This document shows, piece by piece, positions 7,371 through 15,604 of a stretch of 50,553 nucleotides of DNA. Made by a program: the position numbers and the translations under genes. Under the pieces are notes generated by a model. The model ran no database searches. It was not told the DNA's origin and saw nothing but the letters and a program-made list of their open reading frames with translations. This DNA is from CAZHAC01 sp964383855 (GTDB taxonomy: Bacteria; Chloroflexota; Dormibacteria; Dormibacterales; Dormibacteraceae). The stretch spans positions 1-50,553 of the forward strand of contig CAYLIP010000012.1 in the NCBI GenBank assembly GCA_964383855.1, given 5' to 3'. Positions within the stretch are counted from its first letter, which is position 1. Every line of letters starts with the position of its first letter.

Positions 7371-8503
7371 GCAGCCCGCTGCTGCTGATGGCGACCGGGG
7401 GGCCGGATGCCGACTGGCTCTACGCGACCGGCGTCGACCTCGAGGACGGCGTCTACCTGGACTTCGGGTCCGAGCGAGTGCTGGTGGCGTCGGAGATGGA
7501 GCTCGACCGGGTGCGGGCGCAGTCTCGGGTGCCCACGGTCCTCGACCGGCGGAGCGCCGGCTGGGAGGAATCCCGCGACCGGGTGGCGGCGTGGTCGAAA
7601 GTCGCGGCGCATGTGCTGCAGCGGCGCGGCCTGAGCCAGGTGCGCATCTCCGCACAGCTGCCGGTGGGCGTCTACGAGGCCCTGCGCGCGGAGGGCATCG
7701 AGGCCGAGATCGACCGCGATCTCTTCACCTCGGCCCGGCGCCGCAAGACGCGCGAGGAGGCCAGCTTCATCCATTCGGCCCAGCGGGCGGCGGAGGCGGC
7801 CTGCGCCGAGCTGATCGCGCATTTGGCGGTGGCGGAGATCCGCGACGGGCTGCTCTGGCTCGACGGCCGGCCGCTGACCAGCGAGCGTCTCTTCGCGCGC
7901 GCCGAGGCCGCGCTCCAGGAGATCGGCTATGCGGGCGGCGACATGATCGTGGCCGGCTCCCCGGAATCGGCCCAGCCTCACAACCGGGGTGAGGGCCAGA
8001 TCCGCGCCCATGCGCCCGTGATCATCGACATCTTCCCGCGCGGCAAGACGTCGGGCTACCACGGCGACCTGACGCGGACCGTGGTCGTCGGCGAGGTCGC
8101 CGACCAGGTCCGGGCCATGTACGAGGCCTGCCTGGCCGCGAGGGAGGCCGCGATTGCGCTCATCCGGCCGGGCGCCAACGGTCGCGAGGTGCACCGGGCG
8201 GCCTGCCAGGTCTTGGTCGAGCGCGGCTTCGGCACGTTCACGAAAGGCCTGGAGGGCAACCAGGAGGGCCCCGTGATGACCCATTCGCTGGGGCACGGGA
8301 TCGGCCTCTCCGTTCACGAGGCGCCCTCCCTGCGCGACCTCGACTATCTGCTCGCCGAGGGTGACGTGGTGACCATTGAACCGGGCCTCTACCTGCCCGG
8401 AATGGGCGGTGTCAGGGTCGAAGACGCGGGCCTCGTCAGCCACGACGGCTTCAAGACTTTCACGAGCTTGCCCCACAGCCTGGACCCGCGCGCTTACCTT
8501 TAG
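7367..8503 (+). CDS. M24-family metallopeptidase (Xaa-Pro aminopeptidase-like)
   Basis: The C-terminal two thirds form the pita-bread fold of methionine/proline aminopeptidases. All five metal ligands can be placed: Asp in IIDIFPR, Asp in HGDLTRT, His in HSLGHGIG, Glu in TIEPGLY and Glu in VRVEDAG. The first 125 residues form a creatinase-like N-terminal domain with little conservation. The product is expected to be a cytoplasmic di-metal exopeptidase acting on Xaa-Pro or related substrates, or a relative with altered specificity. The GTG start is preceded by GGAGG and overlaps the stop of the HTH gene. Confidence 0.87.
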   Translation: MSSPLLLMATGGPDADWLYATGVDLEDGVYLDFGSERVLVASEMELDRVRAQSRVPTVLDRRSAGWEESRDRVAAWSKVAAHVLQRRGLSQVRISAQLPVGVYEALRAEGIEAEIDRDLFTSARRRKTREEASFIHSAQRAAEAACAELIAHLAVAEIRDGLLWLDGRPLTSERLFARAEAALQEIGYAGGDMIVAGSPESAQPHNRGEGQIRAHAPVIIDIFPRGKTSGYHGDLTRTVVVGEVADQVRAMYEACLAAREAAIALIRPGANGREVHRAACQVLVERGFGTFTKGLEGNQEGPVMTHSLGHGIGLSVHEAPSLRDLDYLLAEGDVVTIEPGLYLPGMGGVRVEDAGLVSHDGFKTFTSLPHSLDPRAYL

Positions 8504-8526
8504 CAGCGCGCAACAGAGGAGGGGGC

Positions 8527-9162
8527 ATGAGCGACGACACCCTTGGCACCCGAATCCGGCGCCTGCGCAGTGAGCGGGGAATGAGCCTCGCCCAGGTCGC
8601 CGGCGGCGACTTCTCGCGTGCCTTCCTGCACCAGGTCGAGACGGGGAAGGCGCAGCCCAGCACCCGCGTGCTGCGCGTTATCGCGTCCCGGCTCGGCTCT
8701 CGGGTGGAGTTCCTGCTCAGCGGGGCCCCGGCGCGGCCCGAGCTGGAGCTGACCGTCGAGCGCGCCCGAATCGCGCTGCTAAGGAGCCAGGACCAGGACG
8801 CGATCGACCTGCTGGAGCCGGTGCTCTCGACCACCGAGTGGCCCCTTGGCGCCGATGCCCGGCTGGCGGCGGCCGAGGCGCTGCGCCGGCTGGGGCGGAA
8901 GCAGGAGGCCGACCGGCTGCTGGACGCCGAAGAGGCGGCCATCCGCAAGGCCGGGGACCGTCACCGGCTGCGCCGGCTCCGCGCCATCCGGCGGGGGGCC
9001 AACTACCGGCCCAGCGCCGCCGACCTGCTCGAGATGTCGGCCGAGGCCGAGCGCGACGGCCGGCCGCAGCTCGCCAGCGAGCTCGCGCGTGAGGCCAGGG
9101 TCCTGCTCACAGGCCCTGCGGGAAGGTATAGGAAGGCGGCGGGTCGACCACAGGCGGAGTGA
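8527..9162 (+). CDS. XRE-family transcriptional regulator with helical C-terminal domain
   Basis: Residues 5-65 form a Cro/CI-type helix-turn-helix: LGTRIRRLRSERGMSLAQVA, then DFSRAFLHQVETGKAQPS, ending before EFLLSG. The remaining 140 residues are helical and rich in Ala, Arg and Glu, resembling TPR-like sensor repeats (ALEALRRLGRKQEAD-like units). This layout matches XRE regulators that bind a protein or peptide through a TPR domain. An excellent Shine-Dalgarno (GAGGAGGGGG) precedes the ATG. The last 56 bp overlap the 3' end of the convergent His-rich membrane protein gene, so the two transcripts may interfere. Confidence 0.8.
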   Translation: MSDDTLGTRIRRLRSERGMSLAQVAGGDFSRAFLHQVETGKAQPSTRVLRVIASRLGSRVEFLLSGAPARPELELTVERARIALLRSQDQDAIDLLEPVLSTTEWPLGADARLAAAEALRRLGRKQEADRLLDAEEAAIRKAGDRHRLRRLRAIRRGANYRPSAADLLEMSAEAERDGRPQLASELAREARVLLTGPAGRYRKAAGRPQAE

Positions 9163-9730
9163 TCTCGAGCACGATCTGCTCGTGCGGGGTGATCTTGATC
9201 TTGCTCGGGTCGAAGCCTTCCGGCTGGGCCTTGCCGTCGATGTAGGTGACCAGCTTCTGGTCGCCCGAGATCTTGAAGTCGGCGACCTGGGCCGGGCCCA
9301 GCCGCTTGTTCCAGATCGCGAAGAACTCGCCCAGCGTGAAGTCCTTGGCCTTGTCCCGGGGCGCCTCGACGTGGATCACCCCGCTGGCGTCGTGCGTGTG
9401 CATCCAGTAAATGCAGCTCTTGTCACTGGGAATGCCGATGCTGGCGGGCACCGAGACCTCTGTGCCCTGGTAGAGGATGCTCAGGTGGGCGTGGTAGTGG
9501 ACGTCGGTCCCGCCCACGTGCTCCCCGCTGTCGCAGGTGATGCCGTTGACGGCCTCGGCGGTCGTCCCGCCGCGGTTGGTGGCGATCATGATCCCGATCA
9601 CCGCCGCGATCGCGAGCAGGACCAGTCCGACGGCCGCGGGCAGGACCGGGATGCCCTCCGAGCGGCGGACAGGCGCGGGCCGGCGCGTGCGGTCGCGAGG
9701 CGAGACGTTCTTCTGCGGGCGCTTGCTCAT
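9107..9730 (-). CDS. Membrane-anchored His-rich protein of unknown function
   Basis: The 207-residue protein has a basic cytoplasmic N-terminus (about 26 residues), one membrane helix at roughly residues 28-50 (PVLPAAVGLVLLAIAAVIGI) and an extracytoplasmic domain. That domain has a cluster of histidines: His71, His78, His80, His82 (VHYHAHLSI) and His111, His113, His120 (MHTHDASGVIH), plus Cys66 and Cys106, which could form a disulfide. The arrangement suggests a metal-binding or redox site at the cell surface, perhaps copper or zinc (inference). I cannot assign a named family. No Shine-Dalgarno is evident before the ATG at 9730. Confidence 0.75.
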   Translation of the reverse strand: MSKRPQKNVSPRDRTRRPAPVRRSEGIPVLPAAVGLVLLAIAAVIGIMIATNRGGTTAEAVNGITCDSGEHVGGTDVHYHAHLSILYQGTEVSVPASIGIPSDKSCIYWMHTHDASGVIHVEAPRDKAKDFTLGEFFAIWNKRLGPAQVADFKISGDQKLVTYIDGKAQPEGFDPSKIKITPHEQIVLEITPPVVDPPPSYTFPQGL

Positions 9731-9767
9731 GGATCAGTGGTGCAGCGGCGGGGCCGCCGCGGACGCT

Positions 9768-9776
9768 TGATAGAAT
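9768..9776 (+). promoter_or_regulatory. Extended -10 promoter for rpsF operon
   Basis: TGATAGAAT combines an extended TGn element with a good -10 (TAGAAT). It lies about 76 nt before the rpsF start, leaving room for a leader. No convincing -35 is visible. Confidence 0.45.
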
Positions 9777-9851
9777 ACCCAGGTCCTTTCTGGTCCCAGC
9801 CGGAGGTCGCCCGCTGCCTGGACCTGCAACCCATAGGAAGGAGGAGATGCC

Positions 9852-10310
9852 TTGCTGCGCGACTACGAGATCCTCTATATCGTCCGGCCCGAGCTGGACG
9901 ACGACGGCGTCGGCCAGGCGGTCGGGACGGTCGAGACCCTGATCAAGAACCTGGGCGGCGAAAGCCAGAAGAGCGACGTCTGGGGGCGGCGCCGGCTGGC
10001 CTATGAGGTCGCGCACCTGCGCGAGGGCACCTACGTGCTCACCGACTTCAAGCTGGACGCCGAGCGGGTGAAGGAGATGGACTCCACGCTCAAGATCTCC
10101 GACACGGTCTTCCGCTTCCTGATCACGCGCAAGCCCGAGAAGGCGAAGACCGCGGCCGCCGCCAAGGCGCCGGCCCGGCCGGCCGAGAAGGAGACCCCCA
10201 GGCCGGCGGCCCAGGCCGCCACCGCCGAGGCGCCGGCGGCCACCAGGGCGCCTGAGCCGGAGGCCGAGGAGGCCGAGGAGAGGAGTAGCGATGAGCCTCA
10301 ACCGAGCTGA
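9852..10310 (+). CDS. rpsF: Ribosomal protein bS6
   Basis: bS6 binds bS18 in the platform of the 30S subunit. The S6 fold spans residues 1-98 (LRDYEILYIVRPELDDDG to FLITRKPEK), with the conserved WGRRRLAYEV. An Ala/Pro/Glu-rich tail of about 50 residues follows, longer than in E. coli. The TTG start at 9852 is set by the strong Shine-Dalgarno AGGAAGGAGGAG; an ATG 5 nt upstream is out of frame. The 3' end overlaps ssb by 20 nt, so the two are translationally coupled, and rpsR follows. Confidence 0.96.
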   Translation: MLRDYEILYIVRPELDDDGVGQAVGTVETLIKNLGGESQKSDVWGRRRLAYEVAHLREGTYVLTDFKLDAERVKEMDSTLKISDTVFRFLITRKPEKAKTAAAAKAPARPAEKETPRPAAQAATAEAPAATRAPEPEAEEAEERSSDEPQPS

Positions 10311-10761
10311 GCTGATCGGCCGCCTCACGCGTGACCCGGAGATGCGGTACACGCCCAGCGGCCAGCCGGTAACCAGCTTCTCGATCGCCACCAACCGCTA
10401 CGCGTCGGGGCCCGACGGCGACCGCCGCGAGTACACCGATTACCACAACATCGTCTGCTGGAACATCGGCAAGCGCAACCTCGCGGAACTTGTCGCGCAG
10501 TACCTGAAGAAGGGCTCGATGGTCTACGTCGAGGGCCGGATCCAGACCCGCTCCTGGGAGGGCCAGGACGGCCAGAAGCGGAAGGCGACCGAGATCGTCG
10601 CCAACGACGTCCAGTTTCTCGACAGCCGGACCGGGGAGGGCGGCGGCGGCGCGGGTGCGGGCGCGGCCTCGTACGGCCAGCGCGAGCGGGGCGGGGACGA
10701 GCTTCCCCCGATGGAAGAGTCCGGCCCCCGCGACGTCGACCCCGACGACATTCCCTTTTAG
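10291..10761 (+). CDS. ssb: Single-stranded DNA-binding protein
   Basis: SSB protects single-stranded DNA in replication, recombination and repair. Residues 1-110 form the OB fold (LIGRLTRDPEMRYTPSGQPV, VEGRIQTRSWEGQDG). A Gly-rich linker (GEGGGGAGAGAA) follows, and then the acidic C-terminal tip DPDDIPF, which recruits partner proteins. At 156 residues it is of usual length. Its position between rpsF and rpsR is the classic conserved order. The ATG lies inside the 3' end of rpsF. Confidence 0.97.
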   Translation: MSLNRAELIGRLTRDPEMRYTPSGQPVTSFSIATNRYASGPDGDRREYTDYHNIVCWNIGKRNLAELVAQYLKKGSMVYVEGRIQTRSWEGQDGQKRKATEIVANDVQFLDSRTGEGGGGAGAGAASYGQRERGGDELPPMEESGPRDVDPDDIPF

Positions 10762-10776
10762 GAGCAGCAACCAAAG

Positions 10777-11028
10777 ATGGCAGTACGTATGCGCGAGGGC
10801 AAGCCGAAGCGGTCGAGCCGCAAGGTCTGCCAGTTCTGCGTCGAAAAGACCGATTGGATCGACTACAAGGAGGTCAGCCGGCTGCGCCGGTTCATCTCCG
10901 AGCGGGGCAAGATCCTGCCCCGCCGCCTGACCGGGACGTGCGCCAGGCACCAGCGGTCACTGACGGACGCGCTCGAGCGGGCTCGTCAGATCGCCCTCCT
11001 GCCCTACACGGCAGACATCTCTCGTTAG
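10777..11028 (+). CDS. rpsR: Ribosomal protein bS18 (zinc-binding form)
   Basis: bS18 pairs with bS6 in the small-subunit platform. The 83-residue protein has the conserved core DYKEVSRLRRFISERGKILP and RLTGTCARHQR. Unlike many bS18 proteins it keeps a likely zinc site: Cys18 and Cys21 (CQFC) with Cys55 and His58 (CARH). This is the C+ form, which is often replaced by a zinc-free paralogue under zinc limitation. Shine-Dalgarno AGGAGC precedes the ATG. The usual next gene, rplI, is absent. Confidence 0.96.
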   Translation: MAVRMREGKPKRSSRKVCQFCVEKTDWIDYKEVSRLRRFISERGKILPRRLTGTCARHQRSLTDALERARQIALLPYTADISR

Positions 11029-11047
11029 CGACCCCGGAGGCAGCCCC

Positions 11048-12214
11048 ATGATCTTCCAGCCCCAGCTCCGCATCCCCGGCCCGACCCCGCTCCCCGAGCG
11101 CGTCGTCCGGGCGATGAGCGCACCCATGATCGACCATCGCGGACCCGAGTTCGCGAGCCTGCTCGACGAGGTCACGCTGGGCGCCCGGAAGGTCTTCGGG
11201 ACCGACAACGAGGTGGCGATCCTCACCGCCTCGGGCACCGGCGGCCTGGAGTCGGCGGTCGCCAACCTGGTCTCGCCCGGCGACAAGGTGCTCTCGGTTG
11301 TCGTCGGCAACTTCGGCGAGCGCTTCCGCTCGATCGCCGAGGCCTACGGCTGCGAGGTGATCAGCTACGAGGTCGAGTGGGGCCAGCCGGCCGACCCCGA
11401 CGACGTGCGCCGGCTGCTCGCGCAGCATCCCGATGTGGAGCTGGTTCTGCTCACCCACAACGAGACCTCGACCGGGCTCACCAACCCGCTCGAGGAGCTG
11501 GTCGGCGCCGTCAAGGAGGCGGGCAGGCTGGCCGTGGTCGACGGCGTCTCCAGCGTCAGCTCGATGCCGGTCGACGTCGACCGGCTGGGCATCGACGTCT
11601 GCGTGTCGGGCAGCCAGAAGGGCTGGATGGCGCCCCCCGGCATCGCCTTCGCGACCGTCAGCCAGGCCGCCTGGGAGCGACAGGCCAGAGCCCGCTCGCC
11701 GCGCTACTACTTCGACTACGCGCAGGCCCGCAAGTTCGCGCCCAAGGGGGCAACCCCGTGGACGCCCGCCGTCAGCGTCCTCTTCGGCGTCCGCGAGGGG
11801 ATCCGGATGATGCTCGAGGAGGGTCTCGACAGCGTCTACCGGCGCCACCGCGAGATCGCCGACGCCTGCGCGGCCGGCCTGGAGGCCATGGGCTTCACGC
11901 TCTACGCGGCGGCCGGCTACCGGTCGGCCACGGTGACCGCGGCCCGGCCGCCCGAGGGCCTCGACATCAAGACCTACCGCAAGCTGCTGCGCGAGAAGTT
12001 CGGCGTGGTGATCGCCGGCGGCCAGGGCAAGGCCGAGGGACAGATCATCCGCGTCGGGCACCTGGGCGCGGTCGCCGCTGGCGACCTGGTGCAGGTGCTC
12101 TGGGCCATGGAGGAGGCTCTCCAGGAGCTCGACATCCGGCCCAACGACGGCCTCGGCGTCGCCGCCGCCGGCCGCTCCCTGGGCGAGGCGTCGTCGGCGC
12201 CCCTGACGGTCTAG
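11048..12214 (+). CDS. Class V PLP aminotransferase (serine/alanine-glyoxylate type; candidate phosphoserine aminotransferase)
   Basis: This 388-residue enzyme belongs to the serine-pyruvate/alanine-glyoxylate aminotransferase group of class V. The N-terminal IPGPTPLPERV and HRGPEF motifs, LTASGTGGLESAV (phosphate binding), VVDGVSSVSS and SGSQKGWMAPPG, with the PLP-binding Lys, are all present. It is followed 8 nt later by serA. In lineages without canonical SerC, enzymes of this type next to serA act as phosphoserine aminotransferase; that role is an inference from context. A Shine-Dalgarno (CCGGAGG) precedes the ATG, 19 nt after rpsR, so read-through from the ribosomal operon is possible. 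Confidence 0.88.
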   Translation: MIFQPQLRIPGPTPLPERVVRAMSAPMIDHRGPEFASLLDEVTLGARKVFGTDNEVAILTASGTGGLESAVANLVSPGDKVLSVVVGNFGERFRSIAEAYGCEVISYEVEWGQPADPDDVRRLLAQHPDVELVLLTHNETSTGLTNPLEELVGAVKEAGRLAVVDGVSSVSSMPVDVDRLGIDVCVSGSQKGWMAPPGIAFATVSQAAWERQARARSPRYYFDYAQARKFAPKGATPWTPAVSVLFGVREGIRMMLEEGLDSVYRRHREIADACAAGLEAMGFTLYAAAGYRSATVTAARPPEGLDIKTYRKLLREKFGVVIAGGQGKAEGQIIRVGHLGAVAAGDLVQVLWAMEEALQELDIRPNDGLGVAAAGRSLGEASSAPLTV

Positions 12215-12222
12215 ACGCGCCG

Positions 12223-13794
12223 ATGCGGATCCTGGTCGCCGACCCCCTGGCCGAGGACGGGGTCGATCGCCTGCGCGCGGTCGCCGACGTCGAGGTCCGG
12301 ACCAAGCAGTCGGAGGATCAGCTGGTCGAGCTGGTGGCGCCATTCGACGCGCTGGTCGTGCGCAGCGAGACCAAGGTCACGCAGCGGGTGCTCGAGGCGG
12401 CGCGCAACCTGAAGGTCGTCGGCCGGGCGGGGGTGGGCGTGGACAACATCGACGTGCCCGCCGCCACGCGCAAGGGCATCCTGGTCGTCAACGCGCCGCG
12501 CGGCAACATCATCGCCGCCGCCGAACATTCGATCGGACTCCTCTTCGCCGCCGCGCGCAACATTCCCCAGGCCGACGCCTCCGTGCATCGCGGCGAGTGG
12601 ACGCGGGCCAGGTTCACAGGCACCGAGGTGCGCGCCAAGACGCTGGGCCTGATCGGCCTCGGCAACATCGGGTCCGAGGTGGCCAAGCGCGCGCAGGGCC
12701 TGGAGATGGAGGTGATCGCCTTCGACCCGGCCGTCGCCGCCGAGCGGGCCGAGCAGTTCAACGTGGAGCTGGTCGCCCTGGACGAGCTGCTGCGCCGCGC
12801 CGACTTCATCTCGGTGCACGCGCCGCTCATCGACGCCACGCGCAACCTGCTCGACGCCGCCCGGCTGGCGCTCTGCAAGCCCTCGGCCCGGCTGATAAAC
12901 GCCGCTCGGGGCGGCATCGTCGACGAGTCCGCGCTCTATGACGCGTTGAAGGACGGACGTTTGGCGGGAGCCGCCTTCGACGTCTTCGAGAGGGAGCCGA
13001 TGACGCCCGAGCACCCGCTGCTGACCCTGCCCAACTTCATCGCCACGCCGCACGTGGCGGCGTCGACCGTGGAGGCGCAGACCTCGGTCGCCTTCGACGT
13101 GGCCGAGGAGGTCCTGGCTGTGCTGCGCGGCGAGCTGCCCCGGTACGCGATCAACGCACCCTCGCTGCCCCCGGAGGAGCTGGCCTTCCTGCGGCCCTAT
13201 GCGGAGCTGGTCGAGCGTATGGCCTCGCTGCACCTGCAGCTGGTGTCGGAGCGTGTCTCGGCCGTGGAGATCGAGCTGACCGGTGAGCTGTCGGAGCACG
13301 ACACCTCCCTCTTGACCGCGATGGCGATCCGCGGATTGGTCCAGCCCTTCACCGAGGACCGGATCAACGCGGTCAACGCGAGGCTGGTGGCGGCCGCGCG
13401 CGGCCTCAAGCTGACCGAGCGGCGTGCCCCCAAGTCCTCCGGCTACCCCTCGGCGGTGACCCTGCGGGTGGACGGGGAGCGTTACGAGGGCGCCGTTCTG
13501 CTCGGCGAGCCGCGCGTGATGGCGATCGGCGCCTTCCGGGTCGACCTGGCGCCGTCGGGCCGCTTCCTGGTCTCTCGCCACGAGGACCGGCCGGGGGTGG
13601 TCGGCCGTTTCGGGACCATCCTGGGCGAGAACGACATCAACATCGCCTCCATGCAGGTGGGCCGGGACGCACCGCGCGGCCATGCCATGATGATCCTCGC
13701 CGTCGACGACGTGGTGCCCGAGCCGGTGCTCGCGCAACTGCGCGGCGTCTACGGCATGTCCGACCTCCGCTACGTGGAGCTGGGCGCGGCCTGA
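12223..13794 (+). CDS. serA: D-3-phosphoglycerate dehydrogenase
   Basis: The enzyme oxidises 3-phosphoglycerate to 3-phosphohydroxypyruvate, the first step of serine synthesis. The 523-residue protein has the substrate domain, the NAD-binding segment GLIGLGNIGSEVA, catalytic Arg in NAARGGIVDE, Glu in FEREP and His in TPHVAASTVEAQ. It is the long form with an intervening ASB domain (about residues 320-440) and a C-terminal ACT domain (HEDRPGVVGRFGTILGENDI), which suggests allosteric control by serine. The ATG at 12223 follows the aminotransferase stop by 8 nt, and the stop overlaps the DUF1015 gene (TGATG). Confidence 0.95.
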   Translation: MRILVADPLAEDGVDRLRAVADVEVRTKQSEDQLVELVAPFDALVVRSETKVTQRVLEAARNLKVVGRAGVGVDNIDVPAATRKGILVVNAPRGNIIAAAEHSIGLLFAAARNIPQADASVHRGEWTRARFTGTEVRAKTLGLIGLGNIGSEVAKRAQGLEMEVIAFDPAVAAERAEQFNVELVALDELLRRADFISVHAPLIDATRNLLDAARLALCKPSARLINAARGGIVDESALYDALKDGRLAGAAFDVFEREPMTPEHPLLTLPNFIATPHVAASTVEAQTSVAFDVAEEVLAVLRGELPRYAINAPSLPPEELAFLRPYAELVERMASLHLQLVSERVSAVEIELTGELSEHDTSLLTAMAIRGLVQPFTEDRINAVNARLVAAARGLKLTERRAPKSSGYPSAVTLRVDGERYEGAVLLGEPRVMAIGAFRVDLAPSGRFLVSRHEDRPGVVGRFGTILGENDINIASMQVGRDAPRGHAMMILAVDDVVPEPVLAQLRGVYGMSDLRYVELGAA

Positions 13795-14948
13795 TGGCCG
13801 ACCTGCGGCCTTTTCCGGGAGTTCGCTACGACCCGGAGCTGGTGCGAATGAGCGACGTGGTGGCTCCGCCCTACGATGTGCTGAACCAGCAGCAGGTGGA
13901 GCACTACCAGGGCCGCTCCACTTACAACGTGACGCACCTGACGCGGCCCGGGCACGACTACCCGTCGGCCGCCCGCAAGCTGGGCGACTGGGAGCGTTCC
14001 GGCGTGCTGCGCCGGGACGAGCCGGTCATGTACATGCACGAGGTGCGCTGGGGCGCTCACCGCCGGCGAGACCTGGTCGGCGCTCTCCGGCTGGAGCCCT
14101 ACGAGAAGGGCCAGGTGCTGCCCCATGAGCGAACGCATCGCGGGCCCAAGGAGGACCGCCTGGCCCTGCTGCGGGCGACCGGCTTCAGCCTCGAGCCTCT
14201 GTGGTTTCTCTACGACGGAGCACAGAGCGAGCTGCCGGGGTTGCTCGACGAGGCCTGCGAGCACGCGGCTGACCTGGAGTTCGAGTTTCGAAGCGGGGAG
14301 GTCCACCGCTGGTGGACGCTCGGCGACCACCACCTGATCACGCGGGCCTCGGCGGCGCTGGCCTCCGAGCCGGTGCTGATAGCCGACGGTCACCACCGGT
14401 ACGAGACGACGCTCGCCTACTCACGCGAGGTGGGCGGCCACCACGACGCTGCGTCGCGGTTCACACTGGCGCTCCTGACCGACCTCCGCGACCCCGGCCT
14501 GGTGGTCCTCCCCACCCACCGGATGCTGAAGGCCGCGGTCAGGGTGACCGGCGGCTTCGAGGTCGACTCTCTTAGCGAAACGCTGGACGCGCTGAACGGT
14601 CGGGTGGCGGCTGGTGTCTACGCCGACGGCCAGTTCCAGGTCATCGAGTTCGAGGACGAGGAGGTGCCGGTGCTCGCTCTGCATCGCCAGGTGATCGACA
14701 ACGTCCTCGGCAAGCGCGACCCCGAGGACTTCCTCTCCTACACGCGTGACGCGCAGGAGGCGGTGGCCGCGGTCGACTCGGGCGCGGCGGTCTCGGCGTT
14801 CTTCCTCGCGCCGCCCGCTCTCCCGCTCGTTTTGGCAAAGGCGCGGGAGGGTATCACCATGCCGCAGAAGACCACCTACTTCGACCCCAAGCCGCCGTCG
14901 GGGATGGTGTTCCACCAGCTTGACCCCCAGGCCATCCTCAGCATCTAG
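13794..14948 (+). CDS. DUF1015-family protein
   Basis: The N-terminal signature RPFPGVRYDPEL and VVAPPYDVL, with later DGHHRYETTLAY and DFLSYTRD segments, identifies the DUF1015 (COG4198) family. At 384 residues it is near full length. The biochemical function is not established. Family members are often found beside serA and class V aminotransferases, as here, where the start overlaps the serA stop (TGATG). A role in serine or phosphoserine metabolism is therefore a reasonable inference. The conserved DGHHR sequence suggests a metal or phosphate site. It has no signal peptide or membrane segment. Confidence 0.87.
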   Translation: MADLRPFPGVRYDPELVRMSDVVAPPYDVLNQQQVEHYQGRSTYNVTHLTRPGHDYPSAARKLGDWERSGVLRRDEPVMYMHEVRWGAHRRRDLVGALRLEPYEKGQVLPHERTHRGPKEDRLALLRATGFSLEPLWFLYDGAQSELPGLLDEACEHAADLEFEFRSGEVHRWWTLGDHHLITRASAALASEPVLIADGHHRYETTLAYSREVGGHHDAASRFTLALLTDLRDPGLVVLPTHRMLKAAVRVTGGFEVDSLSETLDALNGRVAAGVYADGQFQVIEFEDEEVPVLALHRQVIDNVLGKRDPEDFLSYTRDAQEAVAAVDSGAAVSAFFLAPPALPLVLAKAREGITMPQKTTYFDPKPPSGMVFHQLDPQAILSI

Positions 14949-14961
14949 AGAGAGCAGACGA

Positions 14962-15264
14962 ATGCCAACTTACGGTTACAAGTGCGATCAGTGCGGGCAG
15001 GAGCTGGAGGCGTTCCAGCGGATGTCCGATGCACCCCTGCGGACCTGCCCGGCGTGTGGCGCGGAGGCGCTCCGGCGGCAGTTCTTCCCCGCCGGCGTCC
15101 TCTTCAAAGGCAGCGGGTTCTACAAGACCGACTACGCCCCCAAGGGGGGCGGCTCGGCTTCGAACGGCGGTTCCGAGAAGAGCTCGGACTCCAGCTCGAA
15201 GCCGAACTCCGGCTCCTCGGAGTCCAAGGGGTCGTCCGAGAAGGCGAGTTCGGCCAGCGACTAA
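14962..15264 (+). CDS. FmdB-family zinc ribbon protein
   Basis: The N-terminal 45 residues are a zinc ribbon of the FmdB/regulatory-protein type: MPTYGYKCDQCGQELEAFQR, then CPACG, giving two CxxC pairs. The next segment (FKGSGFYKTDY) is also typical of the family. The last 40 residues form a low-complexity Ser/Lys/Glu tail. The ATG at 14962 is preceded by AGAGAG. It sits 13 nt after the DUF1015 gene and 10 nt before thioredoxin, so it belongs to the same transcription unit. Confidence 0.88.
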   Translation: MPTYGYKCDQCGQELEAFQRMSDAPLRTCPACGAEALRRQFFPAGVLFKGSGFYKTDYAPKGGGSASNGGSEKSSDSSSKPNSGSSESKGSSEKASSASD

Positions 15265-15274
15265 ACTCGTCCCT

Positions 15275-15604
15275 GTGAGCGCCGTCACGCCGGTCACGGA
15301 CGCCACCTTCGAGTCGGAGGTGCTCGGTTCCGACCGCCCCGTGCTGGTCGATTTCTGGGCCACCTGGTGCGCCCCCTGCCGCATGATCGCGCCCGTGGTC
15401 GAGGAGCTTCACGGTGAGCTGGGCGACAAGGTGCGGGTGTTCAAGATGGACATCGACGCCAACCCCCAGACGCCCAGCGCGCTGGGCATCATGTCCATCC
15501 CGACGCTGATCATCTTCAAGGGAGGGCGCCCGGCCGACCGGACGATCGGCTACCGGTCGAACCTGAAGAGCGACCTGCGGCAGAAGCTCGAGGCGCTGCT
15601 CTGA
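15275..15604 (+). CDS. trxA: Thioredoxin
   Basis: This 109-residue cytoplasmic dithiol oxidoreductase has the thioredoxin fold with active site WCAPC (WCGPC in E. coli) after VLVDFWAT, and the cis-proline segment SIPTLIIFKGG. The GTG start at 15275 is 10 nt after the FmdB-type gene. The longer upstream frame is a shadow of that gene. The stop overlaps the likely CTG start of the next gene. Electrons would come from a thioredoxin reductase outside this window. Confidence 0.95.
   Translation: MSAVTPVTDATFESEVLGSDRPVLVDFWATWCAPCRMIAPVVEELHGELGDKVRVFKMDIDANPQTPSALGIMSIPTLIIFKGGRPADRTIGYRSNLKSDLRQKLEALL

Noticed and set aside
12211..13737. Long minus-strand frame of about 508 codons
   Set aside because: It is antisense to serA, has His/Arg/Gln-rich low-complexity translation and no motifs.
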